Assembly (NCBI RefSeq): GCF_015694725.1
Contig: NZ_JADQDQ010000004.1
Span: 372,001-436,000, forward strand
DNA length: 64,000 nucleotides
Direction of reading: 5' to 3'
DNA from: Hymenobacter jeongseonensis
GTDB taxonomy: Bacteria > Bacteroidota > Bacteroidia > Cytophagales > Hymenobacteraceae
The position numbers were made by a program, and so were the translations under genes. Position 1 is the stretch's first letter. Every line of letters starts with the position of its first letter. Below are positions 44,143 to 53,284 of the stretch, in pieces. A model generated the notes under the pieces. It saw only the letters and a list, made by a program, of their open reading frames with translations, had not been told where the DNA came from and ran no database searches.

Positions 44143-47100
44143 ATGAACATAACCAAACTCCTTGTTGCCAACCGGGGCGAAATTGCCATTCGCGTAATGC
44201 GAGCGGCTACTGAGCTGAACATCCCCACCGTTGCCGTGTATACCTACGAGGACCGGTACTCGCTGCACCGCTACAAAGCCGACGAGGCTTATCAGATTGG
44301 CCGCGACGACGAGCCCCTGAAGCCCTACCTCGACATCGAAGGACTGATTCGCATCGCCAAGGCCAACGGGGCCAACGCCATTCACCCCGGCTACGGCTTC
44401 CTGAGCGAAAACGCCACGCTCTCGCGCCGCTGCGCCGAAGAAGGCATTGTGTTCGTGGGCCCGCGGCCCGAAGTCATGGAAGCCCTCGGCGACAAGGTGC
44501 GCGCCAAGCAAGTGGCCCAGCAGTGCCAGGTGCCCCAGATTGAAAGCAGCGAGGCCGACTTGGTGGACTTCGAAACCGCCAAAACCGAAGCCAACCGCAT
44601 TGGCTACCCCGTGATGCTGAAGGCGGCCAGCGGCGGCGGCGGCCGCGGCATGCGCATCATCCGCGACGACGACCAACTGGAAAAAGGCTTTTTTGAAGCC
44701 CGCAATGAAGCCCTGAACGCTTTTGGGGACGACACCGTGTTTCTGGAAAAGTACGTGGAGCGCCCCAAGCACATCGAAGTGCAACTCGTGGGCGACCAGC
44801 ACGGCAACCTCGTGCACCTCTACGAACGCGACTGCTCGGTGCAGCGCCGCTTCCAGAAAGTGGTGGAAGTGGCCCCGGCCATGAACCTGCCCGACCACCA
44901 GCGCCACCTCCTCTATGAGTACGCCCTGCGCATTGGCCGGGCCGTGGGCTACGACAACGTGGGCACCGTGGAATTCCTGGTAAATCCCGAGCAGGACCGG
45001 ATTTACTTCATTGAGGTGAACCCCCGCATCCAGGTCGAGCATACCGTGACGGAGATGATTACGGGCGTGGATTTGATAAAAACCCAGATTTACATTGCCG
45101 CCGGCTACAACCTGAAAGACCCAGAAATTGGGCTGGGGCCGGACGTTAAGCCTCTGCGGGCCGGCTTCGCCATTCAGTGCCGCGTTACTACCGAAGACCC
45201 CGAAAATGACTTCAAGCCCGATTACGGGACCATTGTGGCCTACCGGGCGGCCGGCGGTTTCGGCATCCGGCTCGACGAAGGCTCGGTGTACCAAGGCGTG
45301 GTGGTGTCGCCATTCTTCGACTCGATGCTGGTGAAGGTGTCGGCCCACGCGCCCACATTGCAGGGCGCGGCCCAGAAAATGCTCCGCAGCCTCGACGAGT
45401 TCCGGGTGCGCGGCGTGCAAACCAATATTCAATTCCTGAAGAATATTATTGGCAATCAGGACTTTCAGTCTGGTCAGGCCAACGTCGATTTCATAAAGGA
45501 TACGCCGTCGCTGTTCAAATTCGAAACCCGACAGGACCGCGCCACGCGCATGCTCGGCTTCATCGGCGACGTGGTGGTGAACGGTAATCCCGATGTGAAA
45601 AACCTGCTCGACCCGCGTCACAACCCGCGCCGGCCCATTCTTCCACATTCTGACCACACGGCTCCGGCGCCCGGCACCAAGCAAAAGCTGCACGAGTTGG
45701 GCCCGGAAGGCTTCTCGAAATGGCTGCGCGACGAGCCGCTGATACATTTCACTGACACGACCCTGCGCGACGCCCACCAAAGCTTGCTGGCCACCCGCAT
45801 GCGCACCTGGGACATGCTGAAAGTGGCCGGCGCCTATGCCCAGCAGCATCCCCAAACGTTCAGCCTCGAGGTGTGGGGCGGCGCTACCTTCGACGTGGCG
45901 TTGCGCTTCCTGCACGAAGACCCGTGGGAGCGGCTAGCCAAGCTGCGCGAAGCCATTCCAAATATCCTGCTGCAAATGCTCATTCGCGGGGCCAACGGCG
46001 TGGGCTACAAGGCCTACCCCGATAACCTCACCGAACGATTTGTGGAGCAGGCCGCCGAAACCGGCGTGGACATTTTCCGCATTTTCGACTCGCTGAACTG
46101 GCTCAAGGGAATGGAGGCCTGCATCGGCTTTGTGCGCAACAAAACCGACCGGCTGGCCGAAGCCTGCATCTGCTACACCGGCGACATTCTCGACCCCAGC
46201 CGCACCAAATACACCCTCGACTACTACCTGAAGCTGGCCAAGCAGCTCGAAGATGCCGGCGCGCACATCCTCTGCATCAAGGACATGGCCGGCCTGCTGA
46301 AGCCGTATGCCGCCACGGAGCTGATTGCTGGCCTGCGCGACACCGTGAAGCTGCCCATTCACCTGCACACCCACGACACGTCGTCGTTGCAGGCAGCCAC
46401 CTACATGAAAGCCGTGGAAGCCGGCGTCAACGTCATCGACGTGGCGCTGGGCTCGCTTTCCGGGCTCACCTCGCAGCCCAATTTCAACTCGGTGGTGGAA
46501 ATGCTGCGCCACACGCCGCGCCACCGCGAATTCAACCAACAGTCGCTCAACGAATTCAGCAACTACTGGGAGGCCGTGCGCGAAATGTACTACCCCTTCG
46601 AGTCGGGCCTGAAAGCGGGTACGTCGGAAGTGTTTCAGCACGAGATTCCGGGTGGGCAGTATTCCAACCTGCGTCCGCAGGCCTCGTCGCTGGGCTTGCT
46701 CGATAAGTTTGAGGAAGTGAAGCAGCGCTTTGCCGACGTGAACGACATGTTCGGTGACATTGTGAAGGTGACGCCCAGCAGCAAGGTGGTTGGCGACATG
46801 GCCCTTTTTATGGTTTCCAATGGCCTTACGCCCGCCGATGTCATGGAAAAAGGCGAAACCCTGAACTTCCCCGAATCGGTGCGCGAGCTGTTCCGCGGCG
46901 ATATTGGCCAGCCCGAAGGCGGCTGGCCCGCCGAGCTGCAGAAGCTGATTCTGAAGAACGAAGCCCCCTTTACGGACCGGCCCAACGAGCATCTGGCGCC
47001 CATCGATTTCAAGAAGGAGTGGAAAGGCTTCCAGGTGAAATTTCCCGGCGCGAAATTCACCGATATGCTCTCCTCGCTACTCTATCCCAAGGTGTTCGAG

Positions 47101-47583
47101 GAATATTGGGCGCACCGCCTCAAGTTCGGCGATGTGAGCAAGGCCCCGACTTCGGTGTTCTTCTACGGCCTCAAACCGGGCGAAGAAACCATCATCGAAA
47201 TTGCCAAAGGCAAGTCGGTTATCGTGCGCCTCGAATCGGTGGGCACGCTGAACGAGGAGGGCTGCCGCACCATCTTCTTCACCCTCAACGGCCAAACCCG
47301 CAACCTGCAAGTGCGTGACCAGTCGGTGGCCATTACCAAAATCAGCAACGCCAAAGCCGACAAGGGGAACCCGCGCCAAATAGGCGCCCCGCTGCAAGGC
47401 ATGCTGAGCAAGGTACTGGTGAAGCCCGGGCAGAAAGCCACCAAAAACACCCCGCTTTTCGTCATCGAAGCCATGAAAATGGAAACCACCATCACCGCCC
47501 CCAAGGACGTGGTGGTCGACAGCATCACCCTGGCCGAAGGCAGCCGCGTTGCGGCCGACGACTTGGTGCTAACCCTGGCCTAA
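44143..47583 (+). CDS. pyc: pyruvate carboxylase
   Basis: 1146 residues from the ATG at 44143, giving the conserved start MNITKLLVANRGEIAIRVMRA. The order is biotin carboxylase (1-450, MLKAASGGGGRGMR, EVNPRIQVEHTVTE), carboxyltransferase (about 530-800, HFTDTTLRDAHQSLLATRM, LHTHDTS), the PYC C-terminal domain, and a biotinyl domain with K1112 in EAMKMET. It makes oxaloacetate from pyruvate, replenishing the TCA cycle. The length is that of single-chain pyruvate carboxylases. A 38-bp perfect inverted repeat follows the stop. Confidence 0.97.
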   Translation: MNITKLLVANRGEIAIRVMRAATELNIPTVAVYTYEDRYSLHRYKADEAYQIGRDDEPLKPYLDIEGLIRIAKANGANAIHPGYGFLSENATLSRRCAEEGIVFVGPRPEVMEALGDKVRAKQVAQQCQVPQIESSEADLVDFETAKTEANRIGYPVMLKAASGGGGRGMRIIRDDDQLEKGFFEARNEALNAFGDDTVFLEKYVERPKHIEVQLVGDQHGNLVHLYERDCSVQRRFQKVVEVAPAMNLPDHQRHLLYEYALRIGRAVGYDNVGTVEFLVNPEQDRIYFIEVNPRIQVEHTVTEMITGVDLIKTQIYIAAGYNLKDPEIGLGPDVKPLRAGFAIQCRVTTEDPENDFKPDYGTIVAYRAAGGFGIRLDEGSVYQGVVVSPFFDSMLVKVSAHAPTLQGAAQKMLRSLDEFRVRGVQTNIQFLKNIIGNQDFQSGQANVDFIKDTPSLFKFETRQDRATRMLGFIGDVVVNGNPDVKNLLDPRHNPRRPILPHSDHTAPAPGTKQKLHELGPEGFSKWLRDEPLIHFTDTTLRDAHQSLLATRMRTWDMLKVAGAYAQQHPQTFSLEVWGGATFDVALRFLHEDPWERLAKLREAIPNILLQMLIRGANGVGYKAYPDNLTERFVEQAAETGVDIFRIFDSLNWLKGMEACIGFVRNKTDRLAEACICYTGDILDPSRTKYTLDYYLKLAKQLEDAGAHILCIKDMAGLLKPYAATELIAGLRDTVKLPIHLHTHDTSSLQAATYMKAVEAGVNVIDVALGSLSGLTSQPNFNSVVEMLRHTPRHREFNQQSLNEFSNYWEAVREMYYPFESGLKAGTSEVFQHEIPGGQYSNLRPQASSLGLLDKFEEVKQRFADVNDMFGDIVKVTPSSKVVGDMALFMVSNGLTPADVMEKGETLNFPESVRELFRGDIGQPEGGWPAELQKLILKNEAPFTDRPNEHLAPIDFKKEWKGFQVKFPGAKFTDMLSSLLYPKVFEEYWAHRLKFGDVSKAPTSVFFYGLKPGEETIIEIAKGKSVIVRLESVGTLNEEGCRTIFFTLNGQTRNLQVRDQSVAITKISNAKADKGNPRQIGAPLQGMLSKVLVKPGQKATKNTPLFVIEAMKMETTITAPKDVVVDSITLAEGSRVAADDLVLTLA

Positions 47584-47591
47584 AACTCAAG

Positions 47592-47671
47592 CCCAAACAA
47601 GGATAAAGAAGCGAGTCCCGTTCCTACCTGAAGAGGTAGGAACGGGACTCGCTTCTTTATCCTTGTTTGGG
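47592..47671. terminator. 38-bp perfect inverted repeat between convergent genes
   Basis: Arms 47592-47629 and 47634-47671 are perfectly complementary over 38 bp with a 4-nt GAAG loop. It lies 8 bp after the pyruvate carboxylase stop and 3 bp before the stop of the convergent gene. It could terminate transcription from both sides, though there is no strong T-run next to the stem. The sequence is unrelated to the REP-like family. Confidence 0.8.
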
Positions 47672-47674
47672 TGG

Positions 47675-48499
47675 CTATTGGCCTACCTTGAAGACCATGC
47701 CGGCGCCCACTATACCGGTGCCGCTGGCCGTGCCGCCCAGTACGCGCCCGGCATTCACGTCGAACCGCACCATGGGCAGGGGCCGCCAATAGAGGCCGGC
47801 AGTGGTGCCGGTATTCAGGGTGCCGCGGCCGCTGCCGTAGGCTTCAACGAAGAAGCCGGTTTTGTCGCCTATCGCGCCGTTTAACGCCAGCGAGCCCAGG
47901 AACTGGCCTTTGGAAATGTCGGCTACCGTCAGGCCCGGCTGGCTGAAACCAAAGTTGGCTTCGAGGCCGTAGCGCTGGCCTATTTGCTGGCTGACGAGCA
48001 ACCGGCCACTGGGGGCCAGACCTTTCACGGCCAATTCCTTGTCGCCAGTGCTCGGCATCGGCGATTCGACCAAGAGGGCTATTTGCGTGCGGGTGTCGTA
48101 ATTGGGCGAAATCATGAACTTGGAGCCCAGTACCACCGGGGCCCAGCCCGAGCGCACCTGCATGGTGCCCGATTCGGTGTCCCGCTGCAGGTAGCGGTTG
48201 AAATAAGGCTGGGTAACGCGCAACTCCATGCTGTTGAAAAAGCCGACGCGGAGCGTGGCGCCGCTGCTTGCCAAACTTTCTCCCGACTTTGGTGTCAAAC
48301 GTTGCGTACCCGCTTCCAACTGAAAGCGCCCGGACCGCAGCACCTGCGCGGTGATGGTTTGCCCGGGACGGTCGGCGCGAATGTTTCGCACGAAAGGGGC
48401 ATCAACGTTGGGGTTGTTTTCTTCCGGCGTGTTCTGGGCCAGGGTGAGGCCGGGGACGCTCAGGAGAGCACCGACGGCCAACAGAGTGGTCTTTCGCAT
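47675..48499 (-). CDS. outer-membrane transporter-like protein (phenol MetA-degradation family type)
   Basis: 274 residues with a signal peptide (MRKTTLLAVGALLSVPGLTLAQ). The mature sequence has DRPGQTITAQVLRSGRFQLEAG, LRVGFFNSMELRVTQPY, LGSKFMISPNYDTRTQIALLVESPMPSTG and GFSQPGLTVADIS, matching the MetA-pathway transporter barrel family. The last residue region (GIVGAGMVFKVGQ) fits a barrel strand. Substrate unknown. Confidence 0.78.
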   Translation of the reverse strand: MRKTTLLAVGALLSVPGLTLAQNTPEENNPNVDAPFVRNIRADRPGQTITAQVLRSGRFQLEAGTQRLTPKSGESLASSGATLRVGFFNSMELRVTQPYFNRYLQRDTESGTMQVRSGWAPVVLGSKFMISPNYDTRTQIALLVESPMPSTGDKELAVKGLAPSGRLLVSQQIGQRYGLEANFGFSQPGLTVADISKGQFLGSLALNGAIGDKTGFFVEAYGSGRGTLNTGTTAGLYWRPLPMVRFDVNAGRVLGGTASGTGIVGAGMVFKVGQ

Positions 48500-48639
48500 A
48501 TACCCCAGACCCGTGCCGCTACGGCATGGTTCATAATAAGTTGTATTTTGGCGTAAGTTCTTGGAAAAATAGTGGAGAGATGGCTAAAAATACTACATTA
48601 AATCGGTTTAGCTCAACCATTCGTACAATTAACCCGACT

Positions 48640-49566
48640 ATGAAAAAGCTGCCTTTTCTCTCGTTTCTCACCGTCTTTTTTGTGTCTGTCCTCCGCGTGC
48701 TCGCCCAACCAACCATCCCGATTTACACGGGCACGGTGCCCAATTCCATCCCCAGTAAGGTGCAGGAAACCAGCATTACCCTCGAAATCGGGGGCGTGCG
48801 CATTGCCAATGTGGTGCAGCCCAACCTCACCGTTTTTGTGCCGGCTCCGGGCACCGCCAATGGCACGGCCGTGGTTATTTGCCCGGGCGGCGGCTACGCC
48901 CGCTTGGCCATCGACATCGAAGGCTATGACGTGGCCAAGCGGCTGAACGAGATGGGGGTGACGGCCTTTGTGCTCAAATACCGGTTGCCCAACGACGAAA
49001 GCCAGCCCGACAAAGCCATTGCCCCGCTGCTCGATGTGCAGCAGGCCCTGCGCGTGGTGCGCCAGCAAGCCCCGAAGTACAAGCTGAACCCCGAGCGCAT
49101 CGGCCTGATGGGCTTCTCGGCCGGCGGCCACTTGGCGGCATCGGCGGGCACCCGGTTTGCTCGCCCGGTGGGTGCCAATCAGGGCGCGGTGTCCGTGCGG
49201 CCGGCCTTTTTGGTGTTACTCTACCCGGTTATCAGCTTCAGTGATAGCCTCAAGCACCAGGGCTCTCGCGAAAATTTATTGGGTGCTGCCCCGTCGGCGG
49301 AGCTGGTGCGGCAATATTCCAACGAGAATCAGGTGACGGCCCAAACCCCGCCCACGTTCTTGGTGCATGCCCAAAACGATGACGTCGTGCCCGTGCAAAA
49401 CAGCCTCGTGTTTTACCAAGCCTGCCTGCGCCACCTCGTACCCGTCGAAATGCACCTTTACCCACAGGGAGGCCACGGGTTTGGGCTGAACAACAAAACC
49501 ACCAAAGACGACTGGACCGAGCGCCTGAAAAACTGGCTCGATGCCAACGGCTGGCTGGTCAGGTAG
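48640..49566 (+). CDS. secreted alpha/beta hydrolase (esterase/lipase type)
   Basis: About 308 residues from the ATG at 48640, which opens a signal peptide (MKKLPFLSFLTVFFVSVLRVLAQ). The oxyanion motif CPGGGYARLAID, nucleophile motif GFSAGGHLAAS, acid HAQNDDVVP and catalytic His GGHGFG are all present. The family includes xylan and feruloyl esterases of Bacteroidota polysaccharide degradation (BD-FAE type), so a carbohydrate esterase is likely. No glycoside hydrolase is adjacent. Confidence 0.88.
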   Translation: MKKLPFLSFLTVFFVSVLRVLAQPTIPIYTGTVPNSIPSKVQETSITLEIGGVRIANVVQPNLTVFVPAPGTANGTAVVICPGGGYARLAIDIEGYDVAKRLNEMGVTAFVLKYRLPNDESQPDKAIAPLLDVQQALRVVRQQAPKYKLNPERIGLMGFSAGGHLAASAGTRFARPVGANQGAVSVRPAFLVLLYPVISFSDSLKHQGSRENLLGAAPSAELVRQYSNENQVTAQTPPTFLVHAQNDDVVPVQNSLVFYQACLRHLVPVEMHLYPQGGHGFGLNNKTTKDDWTERLKNWLDANGWLVR

Positions 49567-49748
49567 GTAGCCATACAATGAGACTGCAGAGCTTTCGGAA
49601 CAAAGCGGGCCTTATTGGGCAATAGCATCATCCCATAAAAGCCGCCCTAATGATGCCGAGCTTATGTTTGTGCATCCAATTGCCCCCTGTCCAAAATGCG
49701 GCTTTGGTCCGTAACGGAACGCTTCACCACACGCTACAACTTCCCTCT

Positions 49749-51113
49749 ATGAAACGCTGCCTGCTCACCATCTCGTTGGCCTTAGCCACCCTCGGAGCCT
49801 CGGCCCAGAACCGCAAAGCGGCCAAACGGGCGGCCCGCGTCCAGGTATCGGCCGTGACGGTGGCGCGGGTGCTGACGACTCTGGCGGCGGACGACATGCA
49901 GGGCCGGGGCACCGGCCAACCCGGCGGCTTGAAGGCGGCCCAGTTCCTGGCCAGTGAGTTCCAGCGTATCGGGCTGCAGCCACTGCCGGGTGCTACAGGC
50001 TTCGAGCAGGTATTTCCCGTGTACGAATCACCGGTGACGGCCCTGAGTGCGACGCTGAACGGGGCAGTGGTACCGGCCGATAAACTGTTGCTTTTCTCCA
50101 ACCAGCCCACGCTGGAATGGACAAATCAAACCCCCGCCATTGAAGTGCTAACCATTGGCCCTGAAGAGAAGCCGATGCAATTTGTTGGGCGCATCATGCG
50201 GCCCAGCCAGAACCTAGTGGTGCTGCTGGACCCGGCGCACGCAGATGTTTTCAAGCGTTTGCAGAATGCCAATCGTCAGCCTCGCCTGCGTACTACCGAG
50301 GCCGGCAATGCGTATTCGTCGGTTTTGGTGATGACTTCTGCGGATAGTAAAACGGCAAAAAATACCACGAATACTACGTTTGCCGTGCAGGGCAAAACTC
50401 AGCAACGCGTGGTGGAACTGCGCAACGTGGTGGGCGTGCTGCCCGGCCAGGATTCGGCCCGCATACGGGAAAAGGTGGTGTTCTCGGGCCATTACGACCA
50501 TTTGGGTGTTATCAAACCCAATGTGGCCGGCGATTCCATTGCCAATGGCGCCGACGACGATGCCAGCGGCACCACCGCCGTGGTGGCGCTGGCCGAGTAC
50601 TTTAAACAGCGCAGCGACAACGCCCGCCCGCTCATCTTCACCGCCTTGGCGGCCGAAGAAGTAGGGGGATTCGGGGCCCGGCATTTTTCGCAGCAGCTCG
50701 ACCCCAACCAGGTGGTGGCCATGTTCAACATAGAAATGATAGGCAAACTGGCCAAATTCGGACCCAATACGGCCTTCATCACCGGCTTCGAGAAATCGGA
50801 TTTTGGCCCCTTGCTGCAAGCCAATTTGGCGGGCAGCAAATTCCGGTTTGAGCCCGACCCATACCCCACCCAAAACCTGTTCTACCGCTCCGACAACGCC
50901 ACGCTGGCCAAGCTCGGCGTGCCGGCCCACACCATCAGCAGCGACCAGATTCCGGACGACAAGCTCTACCATTCGGTGGACGACGAAGTTGAAAGCCTGA
51001 ATCTGCCCAATATGACGGCCATTATCCAGGCCATTGCCCAGAGTGCCAGCGGCATTGTGGCGGGCAAGCAGACGCCCACTCGCATCGCGCCCGAGCCAGC
51101 GGTCACAAAGTAG
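49749..51113 (+). CDS. secreted M28-family metallopeptidase
   Basis: About 454 residues from the ATG at 49749 with a signal peptide (MKRCLLTISLALATLGASAQ). The di-zinc ligands appear in order: SGHYDHLG (His, Asp), GADDDASGT (Asp), AAEEVGGFGARHF (catalytic Glu and Glu ligand), FNIEMIGK (the position often Asp is Glu here), and LYHSVDDEVESL (His). DDMQGRGTGQPGGLKAAQFLASEF near the N-terminus is typical of the family. It is an aminopeptidase acting outside the cytoplasm. It converges with the LRR-kinase gene, 3 bp apart. Confidence 0.9.
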   Translation: MKRCLLTISLALATLGASAQNRKAAKRAARVQVSAVTVARVLTTLAADDMQGRGTGQPGGLKAAQFLASEFQRIGLQPLPGATGFEQVFPVYESPVTALSATLNGAVVPADKLLLFSNQPTLEWTNQTPAIEVLTIGPEEKPMQFVGRIMRPSQNLVVLLDPAHADVFKRLQNANRQPRLRTTEAGNAYSSVLVMTSADSKTAKNTTNTTFAVQGKTQQRVVELRNVVGVLPGQDSARIREKVVFSGHYDHLGVIKPNVAGDSIANGADDDASGTTAVVALAEYFKQRSDNARPLIFTALAAEEVGGFGARHFSQQLDPNQVVAMFNIEMIGKLAKFGPNTAFITGFEKSDFGPLLQANLAGSKFRFEPDPYPTQNLFYRSDNATLAKLGVPAHTISSDQIPDDKLYHSVDDEVESLNLPNMTAIIQAIAQSASGIVAGKQTPTRIAPEPAVTK

Positions 51114-51116
51114 GAA

Positions 51117-52466
51117 TTACTTCCGCGCGAGCGAAACAGCGTGGCCCACCTGCTCTAACTCGTCTTTGATTTCGCGGAACAAGGGCCGGGCCGAAACGTC
51201 AGGGTGCGCGCAGCGCTGCCGTAAGCGATGCAGTGCCTCAACGGCCGCCTGGGTGGTTGGGGCCTCGTGGCAGTGCGCCAGCAGCTCTTCCAAAAGACAT
51301 GAAAAAGCCCGTGCTTCCAGTTGCTGCAATGCGTGGCTGGTTGTGATGTCATGCGGCGAGAAGAAGCTGGCGGCCCCAAAATCGCCCAACAGGGCCTCGC
51401 CCGCTGCCGTCGTCAGGACGTTGTGCGCGTACAAGTCGCCGTGCAAAATGCCCCGTTCGTGGAGATGTTGGGTGGCCGCCGCAATGCCTCCGGCAATGCA
51501 TAGCACCATTGCCAGGGTAAAGGAGGCGCCGGCCGCGTACACATCCCGCGTGCAAGTGGCTAGGCTCGGGGGGCCGGCCAGGTTGCCAAAAGCCGGGCTG
51601 ATTAATTCCATAACCAGGCCTTGTGCCTGAGCGGGATGTTGGCTCACTTGGCCCGCCACGCCAATTAAGTTAGGGTGAGCGCCCGCGCCGATGCAGGCCG
51701 CCATTTCGCTTTGCGGCAGCCCGTCGCTGGTCAGGGCGCCTTTAAATAATTTGACGGCCACGGCTTTGGGCAGCCCTTCGTTTTGGTGCCAGCGCGCTTG
51801 GTAAATCACGCCCGAGGCCCCTTCGCCCAGCTGGTGCTCCACCGCAAGCTCTTTCCACGGGATGATGCCAATCGACTGATTTTCAGAAATGCCGAAGTCG
51901 GTCAGCGCGTAAAACGGATTACCCGCATAGGCCAGCCAGGCCAACTTGGGCATGGCCAGAAGCCACTTCGGCAGTTCCGTGAGCTGGTTGGCCGCAATGC
52001 GCAGCAGTTCCAGGTTGGTGCACCGGGCCAGCGTTGCAGGAAGTTCTGTGAGTTGGTTGCCGGCCAGCATTAGCTTTTGCAGCGTCTGGCAGTTGCCGAT
52101 TTCCGGAGGCAAGGCCTCTAATTGATTGTCGGTGAGGATGAGCCAGCGCAGGGCGGGGGTGAGGGCGGCGCCGGGTAGGGTGCGTATCCGATTGGCTTTG
52201 AAGCCGACCATGCTCAGTTGCGGGCACTGGCCCAGCACGGCGGGCACTTCGGTGAAATCATTGTCGGAACAGAAAATGATACGCAGCCGGTGCAGACGGC
52301 CCAGGTCATCGGGCAAAGAGGAGAGGGCGTTGCCCGAAAGGTTGAGGACTTCGAGCGTATCGGCCAAGTCGAATATTTCCTGGGGAAATTCCGTGAGGCC
52401 CGCCGATAAATTAAGCTGTTTGAGGCCGGCGAGCTGCCCGGTGCGCAGTTGGTCGAGGGTGTGCAT
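51117..52466 (-). CDS. leucine-rich-repeat protein kinase
   Basis: 449 residues from the ATG at 52466. Residues about 15-190 form leucine-rich repeats (LKQLNLSAGLTEFPQEIFDL, LEVLNLSGNALSSLPDDLGRL, LRWLILTDNQLEALPPEIGN, and further units). The C-terminal Ser/Thr-type kinase domain has the glycine loop LGEGASGVIYQA, Lys in VAVKLFKG, the catalytic loop LHGDLYAHNVL and a DFG motif (LLGDFGAASFF). The kinase residues are intact, so it is probably active. Eukaryote-like LRR-kinase fusions are rare in bacteria; no phosphatase or substrate gene is linked. No signal peptide is seen, so it is cytoplasmic. Confidence 0.9.
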   Translation of the reverse strand: MHTLDQLRTGQLAGLKQLNLSAGLTEFPQEIFDLADTLEVLNLSGNALSSLPDDLGRLHRLRIIFCSDNDFTEVPAVLGQCPQLSMVGFKANRIRTLPGAALTPALRWLILTDNQLEALPPEIGNCQTLQKLMLAGNQLTELPATLARCTNLELLRIAANQLTELPKWLLAMPKLAWLAYAGNPFYALTDFGISENQSIGIIPWKELAVEHQLGEGASGVIYQARWHQNEGLPKAVAVKLFKGALTSDGLPQSEMAACIGAGAHPNLIGVAGQVSQHPAQAQGLVMELISPAFGNLAGPPSLATCTRDVYAAGASFTLAMVLCIAGGIAAATQHLHERGILHGDLYAHNVLTTAAGEALLGDFGAASFFSPHDITTSHALQQLEARAFSCLLEELLAHCHEAPTTQAAVEALHRLRQRCAHPDVSARPLFREIKDELEQVGHAVSLARK

Positions 52467-52702
52467 GGTGGCAAAGGTCGGCCGGGTGGGCGGCATCAAG
52501 AACTAAATAGCTCTTCGTGCAGCACATTGCGAAGCATGACGGGCTATTGGTTTACCGCCTAATAGCTATTCTTGCGGAATCCCCAGTTCCGCAGACGGCT
52601 TGCAACCCCTTGCGCAACTCCTGCCTTGGCGGCGTTTCTCTGGCCTACTGATTTGCTGACCTTGCCGGCCAAGCCAACGGCCTAGCGCAGCAGGGTGAGA
52701 AA

Positions 52703-53263
52703 CTAAGAAACAGCTAACTCAAGGCGTTTCTTCTTTTGACTTGTGCTGTAAAGAATGCCGGCAATTAACCCGATGAGTCCACCAGCATAGCTGAAATTAT
52801 GCATGGAGCCTACTGTAATAAAATCTTTAAAGTTTATTATGTTCTCAGGAATAAACCAATTGTCAAATGATTTTATGGGGTTGTTTGCCAGAAACAGACG
52901 CCCGTAAATAAGGCCAATGATTCCGGTTGCGAAGGCTATAATCATTGTAATCAAGAAAGCGCGCAGCGTTACGATGAGCATTATTCCCCAACTGCTATGA
53001 GCCAGCCCAACTAAGCCCAAAATGAATCCGATTGGTGCGCCCATCCACCAAGTAGCTAAGAAGCCCACTGCCGCTACCCAGATTCTTGGATTTGAAATAT
53101 GTGCTTCCGGCCCTTCATCAACTAATTCAAATTGAATGAATTTAAACTTGGTAAAGTATTCTGGCGAAATTGTATACGTCAGTTGGTCGTGTAATGCCCC
53201 ATAAGTACCGCCAATTAGTGATGCGGCAACTACAATTGAAATGAGCGCGAGAAATTTCTTCAT
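52703..53263 (-). CDS. hypothetical membrane protein
   Basis: 186 residues with about four hydrophobic segments: FLALISIVVAASLIGGTYGAL, WVAAVGFLATWWMGAPIGFILGLVGLA, WGIMLIVTLRAFLITMIIAFATGIIGLIYG, and a C-terminal FSYAGGLIGLIAGILYS. No family is recognised. The base composition is much more AT-rich than that of neighbouring genes, which suggests later acquisition. The 236 bp between it and the LRR-kinase gene contain no gene or clear signal. Confidence 0.75.
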   Translation of the reverse strand: MKKFLALISIVVAASLIGGTYGALHDQLTYTISPEYFTKFKFIQFELVDEGPEAHISNPRIWVAAVGFLATWWMGAPIGFILGLVGLAHSSWGIMLIVTLRAFLITMIIAFATGIIGLIYGRLFLANNPIKSFDNWFIPENIINFKDFITVGSMHNFSYAGGLIGLIAGILYSTSQKKKRLELAVS

Positions 53264-53284
53264 TAATCAATTAAATATATTTCC

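Noticed and set aside
44026..45915. 629-codon antisense frame across pyruvate carboxylase
   Set aside because: A shadow of the conserved biotin carboxylase coding sequence.
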